From Pseudomonadota bacterium (lineage in GTDB: Bacteria > Desulfobacterota > SM23-61): a stretch of DNA of 64,000 bases. The position numbers and the translations under genes were made by a program. The stretch lies in contig JAHJQK010000051.1 of NCBI GenBank assembly GCA_018819135.1, positions 1-64,000 of the forward strand. The letters are read 5' to 3'. This document shows positions 1-8,434 of this stretch, in pieces; within the stretch, counting starts at the first letter, position 1, and the number at the start of each line of letters is the position of its first letter. The notes below the pieces were generated by a model. That model was not told the DNA's origin and did not search any database. It saw only the letters and a list, made by a program, of their open reading frames with translations.

Positions 1-1
1 A

Positions 2-373
2 AAAATACTCTGCATTGACGATGACCAAAGCCTTATTCTCCTTTACCAGGAAGAACTTTCGGAAGAAGGTTATAAAGTGGTTGTTGCCAAAGACGGCAAA
101 GAGGCCCTGGCCAAATTTGAAAAAGAGAAACCCCATTTAATCGTTATGGACATTCGCATGCCCATAATGAATGGCATCGAAGCCCTGACCGCCATGCTGG
201 GGAAAAATCGCCAGGTTCCGGTCATCTTGAACACGGCCTATCATCAGTACCGGGAAAACTTCATGACCTGGGGGGCCGAGGCCTATTTGATCAAGTCTTC
301 CGATCTCACCGAGCTTAAGAAAAAGATCCGGGAAATTCTGGACAAGCGCCAAAAGCCCAGGGGAGTTGATTAG
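2..373 (+). CDS. Response regulator receiver protein (5' partial)
   Basis: Stand-alone phosphoacceptor receiver domain of a two-component system. The reading frame is open from base 2, so the true start lies upstream of the window. Visible CheY-type landmarks are the acidic pair in CIDDD near the N-terminus, the phosphoacceptor Asp in VMDIRMP, the switch Thr in NTAYHQY and the conserved Lys in YLIKSS. The protein ends soon after the last helix with no DNA-binding or output domain, so it is probably a Spo0F/CheY-like phosphorelay element. Its partner kinase is not visible here. The call is secure; the pathway is unknown. Confidence 0.9.
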   Translation, partial: KILCIDDDQSLILLYQEELSEEGYKVVVAKDGKEALAKFEKEKPHLIVMDIRMPIMNGIEALTAMLGKNRQVPVILNTAYHQYRENFMTWGAEAYLIKSSDLTELKKKIREILDKRQKPRGVD

Positions 374-587
374 CAAAAAGACTTAGTTTAAGGGGAACCC
401 TGATAAGGCGCCTTGGGTTGATTGAACTGGATTGCGGCTAAACTGGATAACCATGGCAATCTGAAGGTACAATCCCAAGGTAGGAGAGCGCGCTCAACAT
501 TAATTCATTTACCCTTATTGCTCAATGGAAGAATGGTGAGGTGGTAAAGGGAAGAGGAATTATTTTGGCGAAAGGAGGAGAAAAAAA

Positions 588-959
588 ACGAAAAGGCTGT
601 CAATCTTATTGATCGGGACCATCTTTGTCCTTTCCATGACCGGATTGCTTTTCGCTCAAGAGAAGGCCAAGCCGGAAAAACCTGCCGAAGCAGCCAAACC
701 CCAGGCGGCTAAACAAGAAGAGGTGAAAAAGGAGGAGCCGGCCAAACCCATGAAGTACCGGATGGAAGGGATCATTACCGCCATTGACGCTGGGGGCAAA
801 AAAATCACCATCAAACAGTCTAAGGTGAAAAGAGAAAGAACGGTCACTCTTGGAATCAGCAAGAAAATGGCCCAGAAACTATCCAATCTCAAGGTGGGCA
901 ATCTGGTCAACATCTGGGTTAGCGGTAAAACTATCACTTCTTTAACTAAGGTGGAATAA
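588..959 (+). CDS. Small secreted protein with an apparent ACG start
   Basis: Hypothetical exported protein of about 123 residues. The frame begins with KRLSILLIGTIFVLSMTG and ends the leader at LLFAQ, a convincing signal peptide. A low-complexity Lys/Glu/Ala/Pro linker (about residues 24-55) follows, then a compact basic beta-type domain (MEGIITAIDAGGKKITIKQ onward) that resembles an OB-like or metal-binding periplasmic fold, although no family is recognised. A strong ribosome-binding site (AAAGGAGG, 571-578) sits at correct spacing before ACG at 588, exactly where ATG would be expected. The nearest alternative start, TTG at 609, would cut the signal peptide. ACG initiation, a T-to-C change or a sequence error are all possible. 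Confidence 0.6.
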   Translation, partial: TKRLSILLIGTIFVLSMTGLLFAQEKAKPEKPAEAAKPQAAKQEEVKKEEPAKPMKYRMEGIITAIDAGGKKITIKQSKVKRERTVTLGISKKMAQKLSNLKVGNLVNIWVSGKTITSLTKVE

Positions 960-991
960 GAAGGTTGCTTGGGGAATTTTATTTTAGGTCT

Positions 992-1309
992 ATGGCTAAA
1001 ATTGCTGTTATTTTTGCCCAAAAATTTGAAGATTCCGAATATCTCCAGCCTGCAGAAGCCCTCAAAAGAGCAGGGCATGAGTTGGTCCATGTGGGAGGAG
1101 AAGAGGGAGGAAATGTAAAAGCGGAACCCCAGGGGAAGATTTTTCAGATTGACAAAGCGGTAAAAGAAGTATCGGTGCATGAATTTGATGCGTTGCTGAT
1201 CCCGGGAGGATATTTCCCCGACCGATTAAGATTTGATGAAGATGAATTCCAATTTGTAAAAGCTTTTGTGGAAAGCGGGAAATTTGTACTGGGCACCGGG
1301 CGTAAATGA
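992..1309 (+). pseudogene. DJ-1/PfpI-family protein, C-terminally truncated
   Basis: N-terminal half of a DJ-1/PfpI (glyoxalase III / deglycase / protease-like) protein. AKIAVIFAQKFEDSEY is the family's first strand and Glu loop, and ALLIPGGYFPDRLR is the central GG motif. The frame stops at about 105 residues, just before the nucleophile elbow (normally A-x-C-H-G-P), so the catalytic Cys and everything beyond are missing; intact members have about 165-190 residues. ATG 992 is chosen because it starts the conserved strand. The product cannot be catalytic, and this is most likely a deletion derivative. It lies between a secreted protein and the atpD fragment in an eroded stretch. Confidence 0.75.
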
Positions 1310-1340
1310 TTTTCAAGGGCCAAGATTGGCAGGGGTTTAG

Positions 1341-1910
<570 letters not shown>

Positions 1911-1931
1911 TTACCCGATAGGAGAGGAATC

Positions 1932-3167
1932 ATGGTGGGAAAGATTGTCCAGCTGGAAGACTACGAAAAGCTTGTCGGGGCGGAGACCGTCGACCGGATC
2001 CGGGAAAAAGCCAAACGGCTTCAGGGGCTCCATGTGGTCAACATCAATTCCACCTACTATGGTGGCGGGGGGGCTGAGCTTCTATCTTCCGTAAGCCTTA
2101 TGATGAATAGCGTAGGGATTAAGACCGGGTGGAGAATCATTCAAGGGCCTCCCGATTTTTTCAGCATCACCAAGAAGATGCACAACGCCCTCCAGGGGGA
2201 GGAGATCAACCTGAGTGACCGCAAGATGCAGATTTTTGAAGAGGTCATCCATGAAAATGCCATCCGCAATCACCTGGAGAGCCACAATATGGTCATCATC
2301 CACGACCCCCAGCCCCTCCCCATGATCAACCACTACAAGAAGAATGGCCCCTGGATCTGGCGCTGTCACATCGACCTGACCAGCCCCAACCGGGAGCTCT
2401 GGGATTACCTGGCGCCCACCATCGAAAAGTACGACGCCGTGATCCTGGGCCTGAAGGATTACGCCCAGAACATCAAGACCCCCCAGGTCTTCTTCATGCC
2501 GGCCATCGACCCCTTCAAGATCAAGAACCGGGACATGCGCGAGGAGGAGATCAAGGAGAGGCTCGACCACTACGAGATTCCCACCGACCTCCCCCTCGTC
2601 GTCCAGGTCTCCCGCTTCGACCGTTGGAAAGACCCGGAGGGGGTCATCGAGGCCTTCAAGCTGGCCCGCAAAGAGGTGGACGCCACCCTGGTGCTCCTGG
2701 GCAACGTGGCCACCGACGACCCCGAGGGGCCGGAAGTGTACGAATCCCTTCTGGAGCAGCGGGAAGAGCGGATCGTCATCCTCAGTCATCAGGATTCCGC
2801 CCTCGTCAATGCCCTCCAGCGCTCGGCCGCAGTGGTGTTGCAAAAGTCCATCCGCGAAGGCTTCGGGTTGACCGTAGCCGAGGCCATGTGGAAGGGAACG
2901 CCGGTCATCGGCGGCAACGTGGGCGGGATTCGCTACCAGATCGAGGACGGGGTGAATGGATTCCTCGTATCCTCGGCCGAAGAGGCGGCCCAGCGAATGG
3001 TGCAGTTGATTAAGGATAAATCCTTGAGGGACAGGATGGGCCAGAGGGCCAAGGCGACGGTAGGCAAACGGTTCTTGTTGACCCGCTACCTGGAGCAATA
3101 CCTGGATCTTTTCAACTCTTTTGAGACCATCTATCGCTTCACCGGTCTGCCCAAGGAAGATCGATGA
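1932..3167 (+). CDS. treT: Trehalose synthase, GT4 family (TreT-like), copy 1
   Basis: Glycosyltransferase of 411 residues with the two Rossmann domains of GT-B enzymes. TreT-type enzymes join an NDP-glucose to glucose to give trehalose, reversibly. Visible motifs are the N-terminal nucleophile-loop STYYGGGGAELLSS, the central RCHIDLTSPN, the C-terminal-domain start VVQVSRFDRWKDP and the donor-site signature SIREGFGLTVAEAMWKGTPV with GGIRYQIEDGVNGFL. ATG 1932 follows GGAGAGG. The stop overlaps the start of the next DUF72 gene (ATGA), indicating one operon. Copy 2 at 42.9 kb is about the same length and very similar. Trehalose as osmolyte or reserve fits the neighbouring stress and glycolysis genes. 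Confidence 0.85.
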   Translation: MVGKIVQLEDYEKLVGAETVDRIREKAKRLQGLHVVNINSTYYGGGGAELLSSVSLMMNSVGIKTGWRIIQGPPDFFSITKKMHNALQGEEINLSDRKMQIFEEVIHENAIRNHLESHNMVIIHDPQPLPMINHYKKNGPWIWRCHIDLTSPNRELWDYLAPTIEKYDAVILGLKDYAQNIKTPQVFFMPAIDPFKIKNRDMREEEIKERLDHYEIPTDLPLVVQVSRFDRWKDPEGVIEAFKLARKEVDATLVLLGNVATDDPEGPEVYESLLEQREERIVILSHQDSALVNALQRSAAVVLQKSIREGFGLTVAEAMWKGTPVIGGNVGGIRYQIEDGVNGFLVSSAEEAAQRMVQLIKDKSLRDRMGQRAKATVGKRFLLTRYLEQYLDLFNSFETIYRFTGLPKEDR

Positions 3168-3601
3168 GGGGAAGGAACAGAATCCATATCGGCACTTCCG
3201 GCTGGCACTACGAGCACTGGCGGGGCCGATTCTATCCCCAAGGGATGAACCCGGAGGAGTTTCTTCGCTACTACGTCGGCCGCTTTCATACCGTGGAAAT
3301 CAACAACTCCTTCTACCAGCTTCCGAAGGCGGAAACCTTGGGGATGTGGAGGGAGGCGGTTCCTTCCGGGTTCATCTTCTCGGTCAAGGGCAGCCGTTAC
3401 ATCACCCACATGAAAAAGTTGAAAGACCCGAAGGCCTCGGTATCCAAATTCCTCGGGGGGGTGGAGGTGCTGCGAGAAAAGTTAGGGCCGGTCTTGTTTC
3501 AACTTCCCCCCAGGTGGAAATTCAACCCGGGCTGGCTGAGGTCTTCCAGGATCGAGCCATCAGCCTTCCGCCACTCAATGAACGGCTGGCTCAAAGACTG
3601 A
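3164..3601 (+). pseudogene. DUF72 (YecE-like) protein, truncated copy 1
   Basis: Begins by ATGA overlap with treT. The first roughly 125 residues (IHIGTSGWHYEHWRG, VEINNSFYQLP, IFSVKGSRYITH, LFQLPPRWKFNP) match the intact DUF72 gene at 18.3 kb almost position for position. Immediately after the FNP motif similarity ends and the frame runs into unrelated sequence, losing the C-terminal half of the TIM-barrel-like fold. DUF72 proteins have no settled function; UvrC- or glycosidase-like roles have been suggested. The break is followed by a small acyl-CoA-synthetase-like scrap and hairpin repeats, consistent with deletion by recombination. Confidence 0.85.
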
Positions 3602-3640
3602 TCGAATCGATTAAAGGATATGAACCACTCCCCGGTCTAA
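3534..3640 (+). pseudogene. Possible scrap of an ADP-forming acyl-CoA synthetase C-terminus
   Basis: In the frame offset from the DUF72 remnant the sequence reads AEVFQDRAISLPPLNERLAQ and continues LIESIKGYE. This resembles the ATP-grasp end of acyl-CoA synthetase (ADP-forming)/PatZ-type proteins, whose members carry an LPPLN-x-x-LARR-x-IE motif. Only about 30 codons are recognisable and no start is visible. The assignment rests on motif memory only. Confidence 0.3.
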
Positions 3641-3763
3641 AGCCCGGGGTTTCAGGCCTCTGGCACACCTGGCATGACCTTCGACCATGCCAGACTATGC
3701 CGGGAAAAGCCTCCGCTTCGCTTCGAAAGGATGCCATTCATCCCCAGGCTTAAAAGCCTGGGG
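3630..3763. repeat. Hairpin-bounded repeat, IS200/IS605-end-like or MITE-like
   Basis: About 135 bp bounded by two similar hairpins, CCCCGG-TCTAAAGC-CCGGGG (about 3630-3649) and CCCCAGGC-TTAAAA-GCCTGGGG (3742-3763), the second followed by TTTT. A further 7-bp stem lies inside (TGGCATG 3670-3676 with CATGCCA 3686-3692). Paired subterminal hairpins with GC stems and TTAAA loops are typical of IS200/IS605-derived non-autonomous elements. No transposase is present. The last hairpin could also act as a terminator before the kinase operon. Confidence 0.5.
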
Positions 3764-3796
3764 TTTTCTGGCATGGATTATAAAAGGGGAAAGAAT

Positions 3797-4888
3797 ATGA
3801 AGTTTGAATTAGAAGAACTTAAAAAGTATTTGGAAAATCGATTCCAGAAAGAAGTGGAAATAGAGGAAGTGAAGCAACTGGCAGGAAAGGCCACCAGTGC
3901 CGAAGCGCTTAAACAATTTGGTTATGGACGTCCCTTTCTTGTTTCCTGCAGAGTCGATGACCGGAAAGAACAGCTCGTTTTCCATCGGATACGGCCCAAT
4001 GCTTTTGGTCGAGAGCGAGTGGATGACCGGGTGGCAGCCGTATGGCTTGATTTTAAGACTTTCAACCAGTTGCCTCGCCACGTACCTGCCGTGGATATGG
4101 TCCTTCGTTCCAAACAGGGGAAGATGGAATCGATCCATGGAGCCGAAGAGGTTTTATTAGTCACAGCTTATCGCTCGGGTCGACCCTATGCTGACGATTT
4201 GATGCGCATCCGGGATGAAGGAAAAATACAACCTCTGGACATCAAGCGGGCAGAGAAACTGGCATCCTATTTAGCAGAAATCCACCAGGTTAAACATGAC
4301 GAGCCTACACTTTGGAGACGCAGACTGAGGGACCTGGTCGGTCACGGAGAAGGGATCATGGGACTGACGGATAGTTATCCCCCAAATCTATCCTACATCA
4401 CCGATCGCGAGTTACGCTCCATCGAGGAAATCGCTAATCGTTGGCGCTGGCGTCTCAAACCATTTGCTAATCGTTTGCACCAAATCCATGGCGATTTCCA
4501 TCCCTTCAATATCATCTTTGAGGAGGAAGATAAATTCTGGGTCCTTGATCGTAGTCGGGGCGAATGGGGGGATCCGGCTGATGATGTGAGCTGCATGACA
4601 ATTAACTATCTCTTTTTTTCGCTTCAGCGATTCGGTCAGCTCGATGGTCCATTTCGGGAGTTGCATGAAGCTTTTTGGGCAAACTACGTGACCCTGCGGT
4701 TGGATGAACAATTGCAGTCAGTGATTCAGCCGTGGTTTGCCTGGCGAGCCTTGGTGCTCGCCAGTCCAGTATGGTATCCCGATATCTCGGAGGATGTGAG
4801 ATCGAAGCTGCTGAAGTTTGCTCGTAAGGTCTTATCCACTAAAAGGTACAACTACCGCAAAGTGAATCAATATATAGGGAGATCCTGA
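3797..4888 (+). CDS. Aminoglycoside-phosphotransferase-fold kinase
   Basis: Small-molecule kinase of the APH/choline-kinase superfamily, 363 residues. The catalytic loop is HGDFHPFNI (about H231-D233-N238), and the metal-binding Asp lies in FWVLDRSRGEWGDPADD. The N-terminal lobe is less conserved, and the substrate cannot be told from sequence. ATG 3797 is chosen because GGGGA precedes it by six bases and the upstream extension runs through the repeat. Its TGA shares one base with the ATG of the next gene (TGATG), so translation is probably coupled to the CysC-like kinase. There is no sign of antibiotic-resistance context; metabolic use is more likely. Confidence 0.75.
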   Translation: MKFELEELKKYLENRFQKEVEIEEVKQLAGKATSAEALKQFGYGRPFLVSCRVDDRKEQLVFHRIRPNAFGRERVDDRVAAVWLDFKTFNQLPRHVPAVDMVLRSKQGKMESIHGAEEVLLVTAYRSGRPYADDLMRIRDEGKIQPLDIKRAEKLASYLAEIHQVKHDEPTLWRRRLRDLVGHGEGIMGLTDSYPPNLSYITDRELRSIEEIANRWRWRLKPFANRLHQIHGDFHPFNIIFEEEDKFWVLDRSRGEWGDPADDVSCMTINYLFFSLQRFGQLDGPFRELHEAFWANYVTLRLDEQLQSVIQPWFAWRALVLASPVWYPDISEDVRSKLLKFARKVLSTKRYNYRKVNQYIGRS

Positions 4889-5439
4889 TGTTGAAGAAAG
4901 TTCCAGGCTTTGCCGTCTGGCTGACAGGGTTGCCATCATCCGGCAAAACAACCGTGGCCAATGCTCTCAGTCTGTTGCTTTCCGAGCGAGGGATTTCAGT
5001 CCAGATTCTTGATTCGGATGATTTACGTAGAAGGTTAACACCTCATCCAACGTATTCGCATGAGGAGAGGGACTGGTTTTACGACATGGTTGTCTTCTTA
5101 GCAGAGTTGCTTACGGAAAACGGGGTCAATGTCCTGATCTCGGCCACCGCTCCACGTCGAGCTTATCGGGATGAAGCTCGAACGCGGATAAAACGATTTG
5201 CGGAAGTTTATGTAACCTGTCCAGAAGAGGTATGCCGGAAAAGAGACTCGAAAGGACTGTGGGAACAGGCGGATAGAGGAGAAATCACCGCACTGCCAGG
5301 TGCTGGAGTTCCTTATGAGCCACCGGATGCTCCCGAGGTAAAGGTGGACACAGCACACTTATCGATTGAAGATGCTGTCCATCAGATCCTCAATGATTTA
5401 GAAAAGCAGGGTCTATTTAACATTAGCGATTTAGCATAA
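4888..5439 (+). CDS. Adenylylsulfate kinase-like protein (CysC family, divergent)
   Basis: P-loop kinase of 183 residues. The Walker A is G14-LPSSGKTT; LDSDDLRRRL occupies the substrate Asp/Arg segment; VYVTCPEEVCRKRDSKGLW and the PYEPP-x-x-PE segment are CysC-like. The usual APS-binding stretch (D-R-x-E-N-I-R-R in classic CysC) is replaced by EERDWFYDMV, and no sulfurylase or PAPS reductase gene lies nearby. The true substrate may therefore not be APS. It is translationally coupled to the APH-fold kinase upstream and followed 28 bp later by a PRC-barrel protein. Confidence 0.7.
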   Translation: MLKKVPGFAVWLTGLPSSGKTTVANALSLLLSERGISVQILDSDDLRRRLTPHPTYSHEERDWFYDMVVFLAELLTENGVNVLISATAPRRAYRDEARTRIKRFAEVYVTCPEEVCRKRDSKGLWEQADRGEITALPGAGVPYEPPDAPEVKVDTAHLSIEDAVHQILNDLEKQGLFNISDLA

Positions 5440-5466
5440 GCAAGATTTAACAAAAGAGGTAAACAA

Positions 5467-6213
5467 ATGTTGCGCAGGATCAATGAACTGAAGGGCTATG
5501 TGATTTCAGCGGAGGATGGTGAAATCGGACGATGCAAGGATTTTCTCTTTGACGACCGCCACTGGGCAATTCGTTATATGGTTGCGGACACTGGCAAATG
5601 GCTGCCAGGACGGAAAGTGCTTGTATCCCCCATTGCCCTGGGAAAACCGGATTGGGAGGCTCGCCGTTTTCCCGTCCAATTAACCCGCCAAGAAATCAAA
5701 GAGAGTCCACCCCTTGGTGAAGACGCACCGGTATCAAGGCAGTATGAAAGCAGTTGGTTCGACTATTATGGCTGGCCTTACTACTGGTTTGGAGGTGGAA
5801 TATGGGGAGCGGCACCGTACCCCACAGCCCTTTTCCTCAAGAGGTTGGAGAAGGTCGTGGAAAAGGGTCTGGAACCCGAGGAGAGCCATTTGCGCTCTGT
5901 GAAAGAGGTAACGGGCTATCAGATTTTAAGCAAAGATGGGAAGGTGGGGCACGCAGAGGATTTCCTTTTAGAAGAAGAGGCATGGGTATTGAGATATATC
6001 GTGATCAATATTCATAACGGATTACCCCATCGAAAAGTTCTTGTGGCTCCTACATGGGTGACCTGGGTGGACTGGATTAGCATGCAGATAAGGATTGAGC
6101 TCACGACTGAGGCATTTAGAAATATTTTGGAGTATGACCCCTCGGTTCCGATCGATCGGGAATATGAAGCCCGGCTTCATGAAAAACATGGTCGTCCCAA
6201 GTACTGGGAATAA
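5467..6213 (+). CDS. Protein with two PRC-barrel domains
   Basis: Cytoplasmic protein of 248 residues with two PRC-barrel units: residues about 3-75 (LKGYVISAEDGEIGRCKDFL, then RYMVADTG) and about 140-215 (VTGYQILSKDGKVGHAEDFL, then LRYIVINI). A Tyr/Trp-rich linker containing YYGWPYYWFGGG separates them. PRC barrels bind RNA or proteins (RimM, photosynthetic reaction centre H subunit); stand-alone duplicated forms are common near stress genes and their role is open. An AAGAGG ribosome site precedes ATG 5467. It probably shares the operon of the two kinases. Confidence 0.75.
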   Translation: MLRRINELKGYVISAEDGEIGRCKDFLFDDRHWAIRYMVADTGKWLPGRKVLVSPIALGKPDWEARRFPVQLTRQEIKESPPLGEDAPVSRQYESSWFDYYGWPYYWFGGGIWGAAPYPTALFLKRLEKVVEKGLEPEESHLRSVKEVTGYQILSKDGKVGHAEDFLLEEEAWVLRYIVINIHNGLPHRKVLVAPTWVTWVDWISMQIRIELTTEAFRNILEYDPSVPIDREYEARLHEKHGRPKYWE

Positions 6214-6226
6214 AAATCTGTAATCT

Positions 6227-6245
6227 CCCCCTTTGGCAAAGGGGG
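6227..6245. terminator. GC-rich hairpin between PRC gene and htrA
   Basis: CCCCCTTT and AAAGGGGG form a perfect 8-bp stem with a GGC loop. No T-run follows on the + strand, so it may be a dispersed palindrome or a factor-dependent terminator rather than an intrinsic terminator. Confidence 0.4.
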
Positions 6246-6266
6246 GACAGTGCGGAGGAGAGGAAT

Positions 6267-7719
6267 ATGAAAAGAAGGGACTGGTTCCAGAGATTTTGGA
6301 CATTTCTGTTTGTGATGATCTTCATGTTGATGACAGGAGGATGTGAGGCTGCTGAAAAACCGTCACAGCCTACGAGTCCTCCGCACATCACTGCAAAGGA
6401 TTTGAGCAATGCTTTCGTCGAGGTTGCAAAGAAGGTTAGCCCTTCGGTGGTCTCTATCCGTTCTGAACGGACCGTAACAGCGCAGCGCTACCCCTTCGGA
6501 GAGGATTTTTTCAAGGGCACACCTTTTGAACATTTTTTTGAGGAGTTTTTCAAACGCCAGGAACCTCCAATGAGAAGGAAGCAAATGGGCGAGGGGTCAG
6601 GGGTGATCGTCGATCCGAAAGGGTACCTCTTAACGAATAACCATGTGGTGGCGCGCGGATAAGCTGACGATTCGCCTTTACGATGGAAGGGAACTCAAAG
6701 GGACAGTCAGGGGAACGGATCCGAAGACGGACCTCGCTGTCGTGCATGTGGAAGCAAAAGATCTGCCGGTAGCCAAACTTGGAGACTCCGATAAGATTCA
6801 GGTTGGAGAGTGGGCGATCGCCATCGGTTCGCCTTTCGGTTTGGAGAAGACCGTCACGGTTGGAGTGATCAGTGCCAAGGGGAGTGCGGGTTTTGGCACA
6901 GGGACTTATGAAGATTTCATCCAGACGGACGCCTCCATCAACCCAGGGAATAGTGGCGGCCCTTTGGTGAATATAGATGGGGAAGTGATCGGGATCAATG
7001 CCATGATTATCTGGCCCGGCCAGGGAATTGGTTTTGCCATTCCCATCAATCTCGCCAAGAAAATCATGACGGAATTGATCGAGACCGGAAAAGTCACTAG
7101 GCCCTGGGTGGGAATCAGTGTGCAAGATCTCACCCCAGAACTTAAAAAGTCCTTCAACCTAAAGGGGGAGGAAGTAGGTGCTCTCATTAGTCAGGTCTAC
7201 GAAGGGAGTCCTGCAGAAAAGGCGGGGCTTGATACAGGAGACATCATTATCGAGATTGATGGTGTGAAAGTCGAAAGCAGTCAAGATGTGGTTCGTGAGG
7301 TGTTGAAAAAGAATGTGGGTCAGAAGATTCAGATAGTGGTTCTTCGAGATGGAAGGAGAGTCGAAATTCCTGTGATCACCATACAGATGCCTGCGGAACC
7401 AAAAAAACGCGTATCTGTCCGTCCGGAAATGAAGGAGTGGTTTGGTCTCAGGGTGACCTCCGTCACTCCTGAAATCGCAAAGCAGCTGGGTCTCGCGAAG
7501 GCGCAGGGAGTGGTGATCGAAGGAGTGGAGCCCGGATCGGCAGCACAGATGGCGGGCCTGCGCAGGGGAGACGTGATTCTGGAGGTTAATCGCCAAAAGA
7601 TCAAAGATGAGAGCGATTATCTCAAAGTCTTGGAGAAAGCCAATCCAAAAGAAGGCGTATTGTTTCTGATAAATCGGAGATGTTCTACGTTCTATGTGGT
7701 CCTGAAAGCTGAGGAATAA
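6267..7719 (+). pseudogene. HtrA/DegP-type periplasmic serine protease, frameshifted
   Basis: Trypsin-like protease with two PDZ domains, envelope quality control. The N-terminal signal (WTFLFVMIFMLMTGGC) may be a lipobox. The first frame ends just after the catalytic His motif LLTNNHVV (stop near 6660). The second frame carries the catalytic Asp (TDLAVV), the Ser motif NPGNSGGPL and both PDZ domains (about 7130-7380 and 7440-7700). Joining them needs one base removed or two added near 6645-6655, within GTGGTGGCGCGCGG. The rest is well preserved, so the lesion is recent or a sequence error. GGAGGAGAGG precedes ATG 6267. Confidence 0.85.
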
Positions 7720-7835
7720 ATAAGGTGATGACCTGTAAGTGTGAGAGAAGAAATAATCAAGAGGGGGATATAAATGTATTTTGGCTGGAAGCATTCAGTC
7801 GCTGAAAATCTATAGAAAATGAAAGGAGGAGTAAA

Positions 7836-8297
7836 ATGCTACCCTACAAAAAAATTCTCTATCCTACGGATTTCAGTGAGCCATCCTATGAAGCTTTAAA
7901 GGTGGCGAACGAATTGGCTTTGCACTTTTCATCTGAGCTCCTTGTCCTTCACGTTGTTGCACCGGTTCCGCTTGTTGCAGCGGCGCCTGCTGTTCCTCCA
8001 ACCTTCGATGTCGTGAGGTATCAGCAGGACATAGAGATGTCTTCCGGGAAAATACTTGAAGACTTGGTCAAAAAAAGGGTCCCGGAAAAAATTTGGGCCC
8101 GCACTATGGTCGTCCTTGGAGATCCCGCTGATCAGATTGTGAAAATCGCGGATGAAGAGAAAGTAGATCTCGTCGTGATTGCCACGTATGGACAGACGGG
8201 GTGGAGACGATTCGTCTTTGGTTCCGTTACGGAGAAGGTAGTTCGGCTTGCATCACAACCCGTGCTCACAATTCGGGCGCCACAAACGGAAGAGTAA
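7836..8297 (+). CDS. Universal stress protein, UspA family
   Basis: Single-domain UspA protein of 153 residues. It starts KKILYPTDFSEPSYEAL, and near the C-terminus has the ATP-binding signature (VVIATYGQTGWRRFVFGSVTEKV, a G-2x-G-9x-G-S/T pattern) followed by QPVLTIRAP. UspA proteins bind ATP or AMP and promote survival under starvation. A very strong ribosome site (AAAGGAGGAG) precedes ATG. The N-terminal half is nearly the same as the UspA domain at 13.4 kb, so the two are paralogues. A weak GC hairpin (8311-8332) follows. Confidence 0.9.
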   Translation: MLPYKKILYPTDFSEPSYEALKVANELALHFSSELLVLHVVAPVPLVAAAPAVPPTFDVVRYQQDIEMSSGKILEDLVKKRVPEKIWARTMVVLGDPADQIVKIADEEKVDLVVIATYGQTGWRRFVFGSVTEKVVRLASQPVLTIRAPQTEE

Positions 8298-8434
8298 ACC
8301 CCGTTAGAAAGGGCAGGGCTTTGACCCCGCCCTCAATAAAGAGGTCAAGATCAAGGTTGAATAAAGTTAAAGATATTTCCCCTTCCCAATTGTTTTGAAG
8401 AGTATTGAGTCCATATTGAATGAGGTCATAGCAG

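Noticed and set aside
2082-3098. - strand frame opposite treT copy 1, repeated opposite copy 2 (42881-43792)
   Set aside because: Both are mirror images of the same conserved gene and only look conserved because treT is.
3121-3753. Open + strand frame across DUF72 copy 1 and the hairpin element (210 codons)
   Set aside because: It overlaps the DUF72 remnant in another frame and runs through non-coding repeats; only the middle 30 codons resemble a protein family.
6640-6665. Programmed frameshift in htrA
   Set aside because: There is no slippery heptamer or downstream pseudoknot pattern that I can see, and the protease family does not use frameshifting.
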